A DNA stretch of 14,379 nt from Scenedesmus sp. ARA3. Taxonomy: Eukaryota; Chlorophyta; Chlorophyceae; Sphaeropleales; Scenedesmaceae. Location: assembly GCA_004335835.1 (NCBI GenBank), contig RWJK01000785.1:1-14379 (forward strand). The letters are read 5' to 3'. Shown here one piece after another: positions 1 to 9,067 of the stretch. Below the pieces are notes generated by a model. It was not told where the DNA came from and made no database searches. It saw only the letters and a list, made by a program, of their open reading frames with translations. Numbering within the stretch: position 1 is the first letter of the stretch; every line of letters begins with the position of its first letter. Position numbers and translations under genes: made by a program.

Positions 1-88
1 CAACAACAGCGCCAAGCTGGGCGGCGGTATCTGGTCATCATCTGCAAAGCTACTGGCTCTGCAGGAGGCTGAGGTGGCTGGCAACACG
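1..88 (+). CDS. Exon (partial): beta-helix repeat module
   Basis: The frame starting at base 2 gives NNSAKLGGGIWSSS and continues to ...EVAGNT. NN..GGG is the start of a Pmp-like coil. The exon ends on a complete codon before GTGCGT at 89 (phase 0). The following intron is 250 nt, T/G/A-rich with no coding. The left end is cut by the window. Confidence 0.75.
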
Positions 89-3000
89 GTGCGTGGGTTA
101 TTATCAAGCCAGTGAGTCACTGCAGGTAGCCGCACGAACACACCGATGGATTCCGTCCATCTATCCATCAATGCAGAGATGCACAATCACCTCATTAGTG
201 TAGCACTTGATTGTGGTGGCCACCCATGAAACATTCTTGCTGTCACCCTTTTCCTGCATGCTACCACCTGTCCTGTTGCGTGTCCTTGCAACTGAGTAGC
301 ATGATTGCTGCCTGCTGTTATATGACACCACATTTCAGGCTGATCACGGAGGAGGCATCTACGCAGAAGCAGTCACAACAGTGGACCTGCAGTCCACACG
401 CATCCACAACAACACAGCAGCAGCAGATGGTGGCGGCCTGGCCCTTCTGTCAGCGCAGCATGCAGCCATCTCCAGCTCTTCCGTGCAGCACAACCAGGTG
501 AGAGGGAGGCTGCAGCTGCCTAGCAAAATACAGCTGCAACTGCAGTTGCTGCACTCATTCGCCTCCAGCCAAGCAATGGAGTGCTTCTGGTAGCTGCAAT
601 TCCAGGCTAGTGTGCAGCACAACCAGGTGAGGAGGAGGCTGCATGTTAGCTGCTGGCCAGATCACAGCGCTAGCACAACCGCTGCGTTTTTTTGTCAGCA
701 TGCTGAGCAGCGATGATGCCGTCCAGTGTGGCTCTTGGTGCTGTGAGCCCCCTATTCTCTGTAACTCCAGATAAACAACGGTTTTGAGCACACCAGCATG
801 AGTGCTGCTGCTGCTGCTGCCGTCCAGGCTGTTGTGGGTGCTGGCATCTTGCTGCTGGCCACTCCGCTGTTGGTGTTGACAGGCAGCAACGTCACAAGCA
901 ACCAGACCCGGCCACGCGGCAACCAGGTACGCTGATGCCACATATGCTCCTCCTGCTGTGCAAGCTTGAGGCTTAGTAGTGGTTGCACAGCCACATGCAA
1001 CATGTAGGTAACAGTGTATTGCAAGGCCTTATTTGCGTCCAAGTCATTGCGTTACTGAAAGCTGCTTTGCTTTGTGTGTTTCGCGAATGCCATGCAGGCA
1101 TCTGCTGTGCTGGCAGATGGCACAGTGGCAGCTGCAGGCAGCGGGGGAGGCTTCTGGGCAGTGCAGTCAGCGCTGCAGCTGCAGGGCAGCAGCATAGCAG
1201 ACAACACTGCAGTGGCTGGCGCTGGCGCTTACCTGTCCATGTGTGACATGGATGTGGCTGACAGTCATCTGACAGGCAACAAGGTGGGCGCAGCAGCTCT
1301 AGATTTGCATGACAGAGTGTGCATGAAGCAAGAGCAAGCGTGAAAGAGCATGCATTGCCAGTGGCAACACTTGCAAAATACCCTCATCTCAGGAGACACT
1401 TAATTTAGATCCCTGCGAAGGACAGGCCACCTTGTCAACCTGCTTGCAGATACTACTGGGAAACTGGCTTTGTGCATTAGACCCACATGTGACTTCCTAC
1501 TTTCCTTTACTTCATGTATGATTCAATTTAGCCAAGCCCTGCATCGTGTTCTGTCTGTGCAGGCACAGCCAGGAAATGGCGGCGGACTCCATGCAAGCAT
1601 TGGCAGCAGCAACACAATCAACGCCACAAACACCACATTTGCTGCTAACACCGCCAGCAGCGGCGGCGCGGTTTTCGTCACCGGTGCCAGCACCGGCAGC
1701 AGCAGCTATGGCAGCTTCAATTGTGCGGGCTGTGCATTCACTGGCAATGCAGCAGCACAGTCAGGTGGTGCTGTTATGGCAACTGGCAGCATGCAGCTGA
1801 AGCTCAGCAGCAGCAAAGCAGCAAGCAATGCTGCTGCTGGTGGTGACGGCGGAGCAGTGCTATGCCTCGGGTGCCAGCTGCTTGTCATTAACGCTTCGTC
1901 ACTAACAAATAACATTGCAGTGTGGGGCCGAGGTGGCGGCTGCAGCTGCTTGGACTGCAAGCATGTGGCTGTGGATCACCTTGCAGCTATGAACAACACA
2001 GCAGCAGCTGGGGGAGCACTGTGGCTCTCCCTCACTGGCAGTTCCAGCAGCAGCCAGGCTCAAAAAGCATCAGCAGCAGCAGGACCGCCTTTTGGGGTGG
2101 ATGTCATCACTAGCAGCAAATTTGAAGCAAATACAGCTACAATTGGCGACTGCAGCAGCTCACGATCAGCAACATGCAGTGGGACAGATGTGCAACGGGC
2201 GGGTGCAGCAGGTGGTGTTGGTTTCCTTGGTTCAGGAGGCGCGGTGCAGCTGCAAACTGCCGGCCCCTTCGCTATCAAAGGCAGCAGCTTCACACGCAAT
2301 AGCGCTGCAAGTGACGGAGGTGAGGCAGAAAGTGGAGCAGCATTTGCTAGAGCAAACAGCCGTGATGTTGCATATTTGCAGCTCTGCTGCATGTAGCTTT
2401 GTAAGACCAGTACGTTGCAAGTTGACTGTTCATTGTGCTGGCAAGAACTCCCAACACACAGAAGATGATGTCATGTCATAGACTTACACATTGTGCAGCA
2501 GCCGGCAGACATCTGCAACAACAAGCATCCTCTTATGTATGCGCATGTTCCTATTTGCAGGCGCTGTGCTCAGCCGCGCATGTAGTGGATCAAGCAGCTG
2601 CACACTGTTACTTGACAGCAACTCCTTTTCAGACAACTCTGCTCAGGGCAACGGAGGTGCAGTGTTCTCAACAAGCGGCCAGCTGTTGCAGCTACAGGAC
2701 AACACCTTCAGCAGTAACAATGCAACATATGGAGCTGATGTCAGCACAAGCCCAGCATACCTTGGACTGCGCCCAACCGACATCTTTGAAGACTCCGAGT
2801 ATGCAGACTCGTCTGCTGTTGTGCAGCAGCTGCCTGCACAGGAAGCAAAGCGCCTGGGTGTGGATACGCTGCTGCTCCTGACCAGCAACAGGGAGTTTGA
2901 TTTGACTGTGCGGTTGCTGGATTACTTTGGAGCCCCTGTGGGCACCAGCAGCAGCAGCGCTGCACAGTCCAGCCAAACTGCAGATGCTAGCTTGCAGCTT

Positions 3001-6000
3001 CTCGACTATGCAGCATCTACAGCTGCTAGCAAGGCATCCAACAGCATATCTGGAGCTCCAGCCAGCCGCGCTGCAGGTGCATCATCCTGCAGCAATGCAT
3101 CTGGCAGTAGCAGCAGCAGCAGCGGCGGCAGCAGTGCACCTGACGGTGGCGGATCCCTGTGTGCTTTTGTTGGGTGGGCCAGCACCAGCAGCTCTTCTGT
3201 CACAGCACTTGCTGAGAAGGCTAACCTGGAAACTGGTGATTGCGTTTTAGGCTGCCTCAGCGGTGCCACAACAGTCAGGTTCTCAAGCAGCGTCGCAAAC
3301 TTCAGCAACATCGGACTATCAGCGCCTCCCGCCAGCCTCCTGCGCCTGCAGATCACCCCACACGGCTTCGAAAGCTTGCCACCTCTGACTCTCCTGGTCA
3401 AAGTGCAGCCTTGCGGCATCGGCGAGTTGACCAACTCCAAGGGCAGCAGCTGTGATGCATGCCCAGTGCCGCTAATCAACCTGCAGATGGCACCTGCAGG
3501 GGCACAATCCTGCAGCAGCTGCCCGGCAGGAGCCAGCTGCATGTTTGGGTTCCCTATACCACAGCCGGGGCTCTGGCATTCTTCGCCACGCAGTGCGCAG
3601 ATGTTGCCATGCACTTTCAAGGCTGCATGTGCACCAGCAGATCCTGGGAGGTTGGTGAGGTGGCAGCGCTCGCTGAAGTATGAGCGGGAGCTGCCTGGAA
3701 CAGCAGACGGCAGGGTGCAGCGGTACATGAAGGTGAGAGGCTTAGTTGTTTTTGTTGTGGTTGCTGCTGCTGCTGCTGCTACTGGAGGTTCGAAGGACCA
3801 CTGTTGAATGCTGCAGCGCAATGTGAGAATTTGCAAGCGTGGGTGCTGCCAGCATGCACAACATGCGTATGTGTGCGTGTGGCGCACGTGCGTTTGGCAT
3901 GTTTAGGCTGTCAAGCTGCACAGACTGTGCTTCACCAGTTGCTGCTCGCAAGAAATGAGCTTCCTGCAAGACGTTGTCATTGTCAATATGTACAACACGA
4001 ATATCCTCACCATCTGTTGAATTTGCTGACAATGCATCCTGCAGGCGCAGTGCGCAGAAGCGTGGGACGGGCCGCTGTGCAAGTCATGTGCACCAGGACA
4101 TGGCCTTGGCCCTGGTAACGTGTGCCGCAAATGCATCAACAGCAACAAAGCAGCAGCAGCGGTAGCCTTCCTTACTGTGAGGGCCCTTGATGTTCTGCTT
4201 GTTGCTGCACTTGTGGCTGCCATGATGTACCTGTGGGGTTTGGCGGCTGGTTTCAGTGAAACCCTGAACCCCACAGCAGAAGAATATGTTGGTAATAGTC
4301 AGCAGGCTGATAGATCAGAGCAGGCTTCAATATTGGACCACAGAAGTGAGGCAGCAGCAGAGGCAAGTGTGGCCCTTGAGAGTGACAGCAGATCCAGACA
4401 GAGTGAGAAGAGTGAGAAGAGCGGCCAGCAAAAGAGTGACGCATCAGCTCGCACACAAACTTCAACCAAGTCTGCTGACCAGGCTGCAGCTAGATTGGAG
4501 CAGCAGCCGGGTGCAACAGACGTCTGGAAGCTTGGCTTGGCTGTGCTGGTGAGTCTGAGCTCGTTTTGCAGATGTGTTGTACAACCTGTGCAAACATCCT
4601 GCAGCCCAGGCAGAGAGTATTTACACCAGTTGTCTAGGAGCTGGTGCAGGAACACTGGATGCTGCGGCTGGTTCACTTGCGTTCAGCTGAATCTGCAAGC
4701 ACTGCTGTATGTGATTTGTGGCAGATACATGAAGGTTGCCTGGCCTTAGAAGGTTCCGACACGCCCTCACATATATGCCTTTGCTGTTTGTTTGGTTTGT
4801 GCTGCAGCTGCTGCTGGAGTGGCAGCAGGTGTCCTACCTGCTGTTTGCCACAGCTGGCCCGCTCATGCCGCCTGCAGCATCCTGGCTGGCGCTGCTGTTC
4901 TGGACACCTGCCAGCACGCTGCACTGGGTGCCGCTGGGCTGTGTGTTCCCTGAGAGCCAGCACAGTGCAGCCAGCGCAGCCGCTGCAATGCTGTCGATGC
5001 TGTACCCAGGTAAGCGCATCCTTGTTGGTTACCTCATTTGCCGACTGCTACGTTTCAACGCTTACATGTGAATGTGATCTCCTTGTCAACACCTTACAGC
5101 AGCACAGCCACAACACAATATTGCTGCAGTGTGGGCTGAGACAAGGACATACAGACAAGTGGGGTCATCATAAGCGAACCGCCTGCGTACGCAATGTGGC
5201 AGGCTTGGCGTGAACTTGCAGGCATGCATTGTGTCCGTAAACTTGGCCTGCATTGCTCCAGGATCTGTGCGTAGTATATGCAAGCCACTGGCTTGAAGTC
5301 TGGGTGCCCTGCTGCTGCTGCTGTCCCTGCTGCAGTGCTGCTCACGGTTGCAGCTGCTGGTGTGCTGCTATTGGCCGCCAGTTGGCACAGCTGCCGCAGC
5401 CAGCAGAGGCGCCGATACTGCTACACTAGCCCACAGCCGCAGTCAAGCAAGTCGCTTGAAGCATTGCAGCTGCAGCAGCAGCAGCGCGATGCTGACAGTG
5501 ACAAAGCTTCAAAGCAGCACGCAGCGGCTCGCTGCTCAAACCGCTTGCAGGCTAGCGTGCTTGGTCGCATGCTAGGCAGGTTCCAAGCTGCGCTGGATGT
5601 AGCAGCTGCAGTAGCAGCCGAGTTGGGAGGCGCCGGCCTGCTGCTGCTGTCAGCAGCAGCGAGCTTGCTGTATTGCACAACAGATGTGGCAGCAGCGGTG
5701 ACAAGTGCGCTGCAGTGCACAGAGCTGGACCCTTCAGGGGAGATGCTGCCTGGAGAAGTGAGATCCGCGGTGGGCAAGTTTTGGTCACAGGATTTGCGGA
5801 CGGCTTGCTTTAGCGGCGTGCATTTGGGTGTAGTGGTGGTGGCTGGTGCTGTGGGTCTGCCGCTGGTGCTGGGTGCAGTGGTGCTGGTGGTGCTTGCTGC
5901 TAGGGCTGTCAGTAAGGAGGAGTATCTTCCCACAGGACGGCTGCAATGGCGGCGGCTGCAGCAGCTGCGTGTTAGTAACAGTGTTAGTAACAACCCAGCA

Positions 6001-6447
6001 TGCTCAGCATTCCTGGATCGCAGCAGAGCAGCTGTGGATTTGCTGGGATGGGTGCTGACTTCGCCTTTTTATGATTGCACGTGGTGGTGGAGCGCTGCCT
6101 GTGTTGTGTGGCGCATCCTGCTGGCTGCTGCTGTGGCAGCACTTCGAAGTTCAGCTGGAAACTCTTCAGTGATGCTTGCAGGACTTGCTGCTTCTGCATG
6201 GCTGAGTTGCCTGCAGCTGCTGCATGCAGTGCTGCTGCCTGCCGCTCGACCTGAGAGGGCCAATGCAGCAGTTGCTGGCTGCTACATGGTGCTGCAGGTG
6301 ATGAGCTTGCTTTTGGCTGTGGGAGGTATGCAGAGTATGCCTGCTGCTGCCGCTGCCGGGCTGTTGACTGTTGCGGCTGTTGGCGGGAGCTGCATGTACT
6401 TGTACCTGGTGTTTGCAGCGCTGCGTACGGTGCTGCTTCAACCGTGA
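1..6447 (+). CDS. Large beta-helix / Cys-rich stalk / multipass membrane protein, 9 exons visible, 5' partial
   Basis: Exons 1-88, 339-497, 828-926, 1098-1283, 1563-2319, 2561-3732, 4045-4548, 4808-5009 and 5336-6447 join in one frame, with GT donors and AG acceptors throughout, for about 1425 residues before TGA. Order of domains: Pmp-type beta-helix repeats (residues about 1-510), Ser/Ala-rich low-complexity linker (about 550-650), Cys-rich GCC2/GCC3 or ephrin-receptor-like stalk (about 730-855), then about ten hydrophobic segments (about 859 to the end). Known of the families: Pmp repeats (FxxN and GGA[IV]) form right-handed beta-helices on cell surfaces, and Cys-rich stalks followed by multipass domains occur in large algal and oomycete surface proteins. 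Inferred role: plasma-membrane or cell-wall-facing receptor or adhesion protein. Function and ligand are unknown. The signal peptide and start codon lie left of the window. Exon joins are read by eye and not supported by transcripts. Confidence 0.85.
339..497 (+). CDS. Exon: beta-helix repeat module (53 codons)
   Basis: The acceptor is CATTTCAG at 331-338 and the donor is GTGAGA at 498. The exon is phase 0 at both ends. It reads ADHGGGIYAEAVTTVDLQ..., then RIHNNTAAADGGGLALLSA, then SSVQHNQ, so it holds two Pmp-like coils (GGGI and NNTAAADGGGL). The overlapping readings in the other frames and on the minus strand lack repeat logic and are shadows. Confidence 0.85.
606..626 (+). other. Possible 21-nt microexon or duplicated exon end
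   Basis: TTCCAG ends at 605, and 21 bases follow that read ASVQHNQ before GTGAGG at 627. It is phase 0 at both ends, so inclusion would keep the frame. The same SVQHNQ/GTGAG sequence ends the previous exon (483-497 and the following donor), and the copy runs on into the first intron bases (GGAGGCTGCA). It is therefore either a usable microexon or a relic of a roughly 30-nt duplication. No transcript evidence is available. Confidence 0.25.
828..926 (+). CDS. Exon: beta-helix repeat module (33 codons)
   Basis: The acceptor is GTCCAG ending at 827 and the donor is GTACGC at 927, phase 0 on both sides. The reading begins AVVGAGILLLATPLLVL and ends RGNQ, matching the A...GGGI...N pattern of neighbouring exons. 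The GGG is degenerate (GAG), but the hydrophobic beta-strand pattern and the N-Q end are kept. There are two N-glycosylation sequons (NVT and NQT). Confidence 0.7.
1098..1283 (+). CDS. Exon: beta-helix repeat module (62 codons)
   Basis: The acceptor is CATGCAG ending at 1097 and the donor is GTGGGC at 1284, phase 0 on both sides. The reading is ASAVLADGTVAAAGSGGGFW... then SSIADNTAVAGAGAYLS and finally LTGNK. Two coils carry GGGF and NTAVAGAGAY. It has the same A-start and N-x end as the other early exons. Intron 1284-1562 contains no coding I can support. Confidence 0.85.
1563..2319 (+). CDS. Exon: block of Pmp-type beta-helix repeats (252 codons)
   Basis: The acceptor is CTGTGCAG ending at 1562. 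The exon ends in phase 1 at G2319 before GTGAGG. It contains the clearest repeats: TTFAANTASSGGAVFVTG, CAFTGNAAAQSGGAVMATG, NAAAGGDGGAVLCLG, NIAVWGRGGGCSCLD, NNTAAAGGALWLSL and SSFTRNSAASDGG. FxxN followed by GGA[VL] is the signature of chlamydial polymorphic outer-membrane-protein repeats, which stack as a beta-helix. Ser and Cys are frequent, as in extracellular algal proteins. The phase-1 break falls inside the GGAV motif and is restored exactly by the next exon. Confidence 0.9.
2561..3732 (+). CDS. Exon: last beta-helix coils, Ser/Ala linker and start of Cys-rich stalk (391 codons)
   Basis: The acceptor is TATTTGCAG ending at 2560. G2319 plus GC makes Gly, rebuilding SDGGAVLSRA across the intron. 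Repeats NSFSDNSAQGNGGAVFSTS and NTFSSNNATYGADVSTS close the helix. Next come an acidic stretch (DIFEDSEYADSS), a low-complexity Ser/Ala/Gly segment near 2945-3160, a beta-rich part, and then a Cys-rich stalk: QPCGIGELTN, SSCDACPVPLINLQ, CSSCPAGASCMFGFPIPQPG, then LPCTFKAACAP. The CxxC and P-x-GLW pattern resembles GCC2/GCC3 stalks of large eukaryotic surface proteins. It ends RYMK before GTGAGA at 3733, phase 0. An 882-nt open frame on the opposite strand is a composition shadow. Confidence 0.9.
3733..4044 (+). other. Intron with CTG microsatellite
   Basis: A 312-nt intron, GTGAGA...CTGCAG. It contains a T/G-rich stretch with a short CTG run (3762-3780), a composition seen in the other introns of this gene. 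Nothing coding is supported in it. Confidence 0.8.
4045..4548 (+). CDS. Exon: end of Cys stalk, first membrane helix, charged loop (168 codons)
   Basis: The acceptor is CCTGCAG ending at 4044 and the donor is GTGAGT at 4549, phase 0 on both sides. It begins AQCAEAWDGPLCKSCAPGHG and continues to VCRKCINSN, completing the EGF/TNFR-like stalk (C-x7-C-x2-C). A hydrophobic helix follows directly (AVAFLTVRALDVLLVAALVA). About 85 residues of Ser/Glu/Gln/Lys-rich loop (SRSRQSEKSEKSGQQKSD) then suggest a disordered cytosolic loop. The exon ends with the start of the second helix (WKLGLAVL). Confidence 0.88.
4808..5009 (+). CDS. Exon: membrane segments (67 codons plus 1 nt)
   Basis: The acceptor is GTGCTGCAG ending at 4807. 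The exon ends at G5009 before GTAAGC, phase 1. It reads LLLEWQQVSYLLFATAGPLM, then ASWLALLFWTPASTLHWVPLG, then AAAAMLSMLYP. It extends the helix begun in the previous exon and adds further hydrophobic segments, with a Cys- and Glu-containing loop (GCVFPESQH). Confidence 0.85.
5336..6447 (+). CDS. Terminal exon: C-terminal multipass membrane domain (371 codons)
   Basis: The acceptor CCCTGCTGCAG ends at 5335, after a CTG/pyrimidine-rich tract. G5009 plus TG gives Val, yielding MLYPVLLTVAAAGVLLLAAS. An alternative AG at GGTTGCAG (start 5351) is also in phase and would drop five residues. The open frame upstream to 5278 is blocked by TAG at 5272. A basic Gln-rich loop (RSQQRRRYCY, LQLQQQQRDAD) is followed by about six hydrophobic segments, among them VHLGVVVVAGAVGLPLVLGA and the aromatic motif FYDCTWWWSAACVVWRILLA. 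A Y-x-WWW-x-R-LL motif just before a helix is typical of the multipass tails of large algal and oomycete surface proteins. It ends VFAALRTVLLQP, TGA at 6445-6447. Confidence 0.88.
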
Positions 6448-7883
6448 TATTATTCAGTGCTGTTGATCAGGCAGCATGGGTCAGGCAACGCTGCTTCATT
6501 GCATGCATGTGCCGCATGTTCAGGTTCCATGCGTCTAGCACATGTGCACACACAGGTTGGCGCTCTGCATGCCACACACAGGTCATGCTGATTCAGCAAA
6601 AACTGAAGATACGGCCGCCCCGGCTATGATTGCTGGGCCCATGGTTTGGCCTGGAGTTGATTGTGTGCTGATTGCGCTTGAAGCTTGTTCAGCCTTCTTG
6701 TTCGCTGGAAGTGCTCATGGTTCATTCTTGCTTCTGGTTGTTTTGCCCGCTGATTGCGCACATCACCTACGCAGCTATGAAATGCTGTGGTTTACGTTGC
6801 GCGCAGGTCATTCTTTTTGGTTGAACTGGGCGCTTGTGAGCTGCCACACACCCACAGCAGTATGTACGGCATTTCGTATGCCACCACAGCTGTCTTGTGC
6901 CCCACAGCAAAACCTCTACGTGATATTATATGGCAGGTGATACCCATTGCCATATGCCGTCACCCCTTACTCGAAACATATGTATGCGCTGCTGTATTGT
7001 TTTGCAGCTCTTTTCCATGTGCTTCATTTACGCTGTTTGCCTGCATTGATGATTTTTGATGATTTTTGGGGGAATCGCCCATGTTTGGTCTGGCGGCGCT
7101 GCTGATAGCAGTGCCCACCTGTGTGATATGTATGCTGTCTGCCACATGAGCATCCTGAGGGAGCATGCAGCTAGCGTGTACAGGATCGCAGGTGATGTCA
7201 CTAGTTCCATGTTGGTGGGGTTCCACGTACGTACTTTTAGGCATGCTGCACACATGGCTCTTTTTTTTGCGTATTTGGGTGTACTTCACCTTGCATGCTC
7301 CTCCGATATGGAGCAGGAAGCCCCTGGCAGAGAACAACAGGCTGAGCCAAGTGCTGGTCACAAGCTGTGTGTGTGCAGCTAGTTGCTGCTATCATGTTAT
7401 TAGGGTACACTGCAGATGATATGCAGTGCAACAGGCAGGAGACTAAACACTCGAGTCTGTGCACTATGAGAGCTGGCGCGTGAGATTTTCTGGTGTGAAT
7501 GCTGTTCTGCCTGTCAGCTTGTCATTCTGTGTTGCACCACGGTGTGCATGTTTCAGCGGGCGGGTTGTGTGCCTTGAGATATTCTTACTGGCAGGGGTGT
7601 TGGTTGATGTTGATGTGGGCTGTTCATGCAGAAACAGCTGCAGCTGTTGGCAAACCTGGTAGAGGGCTGCAGCCTGCAAGGCAATGCTTTCTTGTGGCTG
7701 TCACAACATGCGTCTCCGCAAACATATGCAGCATGGCAGCTGGCACCTTGAACAATATGCATGTGCAGGATTGGTTGCAGGATGCTGGGAGCTGTTTCAG
7801 GTTCCACTACTCCACCGTGACCGCTGCATGCGGGCACTGTGGTACTGCTGGTGTGTTGCCTTGCAGGAACGTTGAGCTAGCTG

Positions 7884-7916
7884 AGCCAACTAGTTGGCTG
7901 GCCTAGTACTAGGCCA
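7884..7916. repeat. Two adjoining perfect palindromes (16 bp + 18 bp)
   Basis: AGCCAACTAGTTGGCT (7884-7899) is its own reverse complement. TGGCCTAGTACTAGGCCA (7899-7916) is another perfect palindrome and shares base 7899 with the first. A smaller AGCTAGCT lies at 7875-7882. All three contain CTAG or are built around TAG. They lie about 40 nt before a TGTAA motif. They could form cruciforms in DNA or hairpins in RNA. Function unknown. Confidence 0.9.
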
Positions 7917-7957
7917 CATCATGGCATTCTGGTGTCAGCAATCGCTGCTGTTACTGT

Positions 7958-7962
7958 TGTAA
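7958..7962 (+). promoter_or_regulatory. TGTAA polyadenylation-type signal
   Basis: TGTAA is the usual poly(A) signal of chlorophycean nuclear genes. This is the first one seen after the stop of the large gene, and a second lies at 7987-7991. Short motifs occur by chance, so assignment to the gene is tentative. Confidence 0.3.
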
Positions 7963-8488
7963 AGGGTGAGTTTGCATTTTACAACATGTAAGCAGGACTG
8001 AAACTGGCGCTGGGGCTGTTGTGTTGTTGTGGTGGGCTCCTGCAAGCGGACCCAGCTGTCTCAAATACACTGTGTTTTTGCTGTTAGCTACGCGTGAGTG
8101 CGGCTGTGCAGGTGTTGCTGCACTTGCTGCCAATGAATTTGTGACTGTTGCCAATTCTGGCTGGAGAGGTGCTGCGATGCTCTTGCTTCCACTCCGTATG
8201 CATGTGAAGATGCTGCTACAGTAACATGAGAGTTTTAGGCATGGTAAATGCACAATCGTTCACCCGCTAACACGTGTTACAGAACCAACGCACCCCCTAC
8301 AGTGCCGCACTGGGTAGGCTACCCTGACAGACCCCACCTCAGCAACTGCCAGCAGCCCTCATCATCGAGGCTGCGCAGCAGTCTCTGTACAGCCCATGGG
8401 CCAGCAGCTGCTGCTGCGCTAGCTGTTGTGTGTTGCGCTGCAGCAGAGCATGCTGTAGGTAGCAGCGTCAGCAGCAGCTGCCGTGACC

Positions 8489-8561
8489 GCTACCAGCTGG
8501 GCGTGACAAACGTGTTGTCGAATGGCTACCAGCACGGCATGACAGACGTGATGTGCGAATG
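8489..8561 (+). repeat. Imperfect 36-nt tandem repeat
   Basis: Two copies start at GCTACCAGC (8489 and 8525) and share GGC(G/A)TGACA(A/G)ACGTG and a GAATGGC end. The period is 12 codons. In one frame the copies read YQLGVTNVLSNG and YQHGMTDVMCEW, but I could not place this in a gene. Confidence 0.7.
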
Positions 8562-8594
8562 GCTTGATGCCGAGCCCTCAATCAAGTGCTGCAG

Positions 8595-8695
8595 GTGGAT
8601 GGCAGCATGGCCATGGCCATCTGTTCTACAGCCGTATGCTTGCACCTGCTGACCAGGTGACCATAGGTGAGCCCCTTGCGCCGCTGGACAGCTGA
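8595..8695 (+). CDS. Coding-like fragment, unknown, possibly a last exon
   Basis: After an acceptor-like GTGCTGCAG (ending 8594), the frame reads GWQHGHGHLFYSRMLAPADQ and on to VTIGEPLAPLDS, TGA at 8693-8695, with TGTAA at 8708. A donor-like GTGAGC at 8667 gives an alternative, in which the segment is an internal phase-1 exon. Codon use is good, but there is no ATG, no recognised domain, and no upstream exon I can join. It could be a last exon of a small gene, an exon of the gene downstream, or a remnant. Confidence 0.18.
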
Positions 8696-8869
8696 AGCGT
8701 CGACAACTGTAAGTAGATAGATTGAACAAGCATGCACATGTAATTCGACCAACACGGAGAGAGTTTAAGAACACACAGCTCCTGGGAATGGTGAAGCATG
8801 ACGCATCAAGCTTCAGTAACAACTTTTACAGTATGATCACGTGGTACCGGGCCTCGTGAATGCCTGGCA

Positions 8870-9067
8870 ATGTCGGACGGCTCAGCTGCAGCTGCAGGGC
8901 AGCTTCGCGTAGGCGTGTTATGCCCGATGGCATGTTCTGTTCGCAACAGTCCAATCATATTCCACCCACAGGACGCCTACAAAGCTTGGTATGACTTGAT
9001 GAAAGGCAAATCAGCTAGGCTCGATTACGCTGTGGATGCTCCTGCTTGTGCCTACCCACAAAGTTGA
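8870..9067 (+). CDS. Small hypothetical ORF, 65 codons plus stop
   Basis: An ATG at 8870 opens a frame ending TGA at 9065-9067. The second half (DAYKAWYDLMKGKSARLDY, then AVDAPACAYPQS) has strong coding character and follows a good acceptor (TTCCACCCACAG ending 8971). A GTAGGC at 8909 could splice to it in frame, removing 63 nt, so spliced and unspliced forms are both open. A second reading enters the same exon from an overlapping frame that begins YDHVVPGLVNAW at 8832. No family is recognised. It may be an upstream exon of the Cys-rich gene that follows, through a weak GTTGAG donor at 9062, rather than a gene of its own. Confidence 0.3.
   Translation: MSDGSAAAAGQLRVGVLCPMACSVRNSPIIFHPQDAYKAWYDLMKGKSARLDYAVDAPACAYPQS

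Larger units (their letters stand above)
6448..7962 (+). other. Probable long 3' UTR / intergenic, no gene
   Basis: This follows the TGA of the large gene. The plus strand is T/G-rich (for example 6690-7060 and 7500-7640), like the sense strand of algal 3' UTRs. Open frames here are short, often lack ATG, and show no domain, repeat or consistent splice logic. The first TGTAA motif found after the stop is at 7958-7962, so the transcript could run about 1.5 kb past the stop. That extent is inferred. Confidence 0.4.

Noticed and set aside
211..501. 96-codon plus-strand frame
   Set aside because: It overlaps the intron and exon 339-497 in a different frame from the beta-helix repeats. It is a shadow of the exon.
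3006..3887. 293-codon open frame on the minus strand
   Set aside because: It lies antisense to the large exon 2561-3732 and runs into the next intron. It has no domain pattern; its openness follows from the GC- and CAG-rich composition of the real exon.
5278..5335. ATG at 5278 as the start of a separate membrane protein
   Set aside because: The frame is open only by chance for 19 codons. A good acceptor at 5335 joins the preceding exon in phase, and hydrophobic character starts at the splice point.
5421..5993. 190-codon minus-strand frame
   Set aside because: Antisense to the terminal membrane exon. It is Ser/Thr/Ala-rich low complexity with no independent support.
6444..7420. Several plus-strand frames of 60-130 codons after the large gene
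   Set aside because: They overlap each other in different frames, are rich in Cys/His/Trp from T/G-rich DNA, and show no domain or splice logic.
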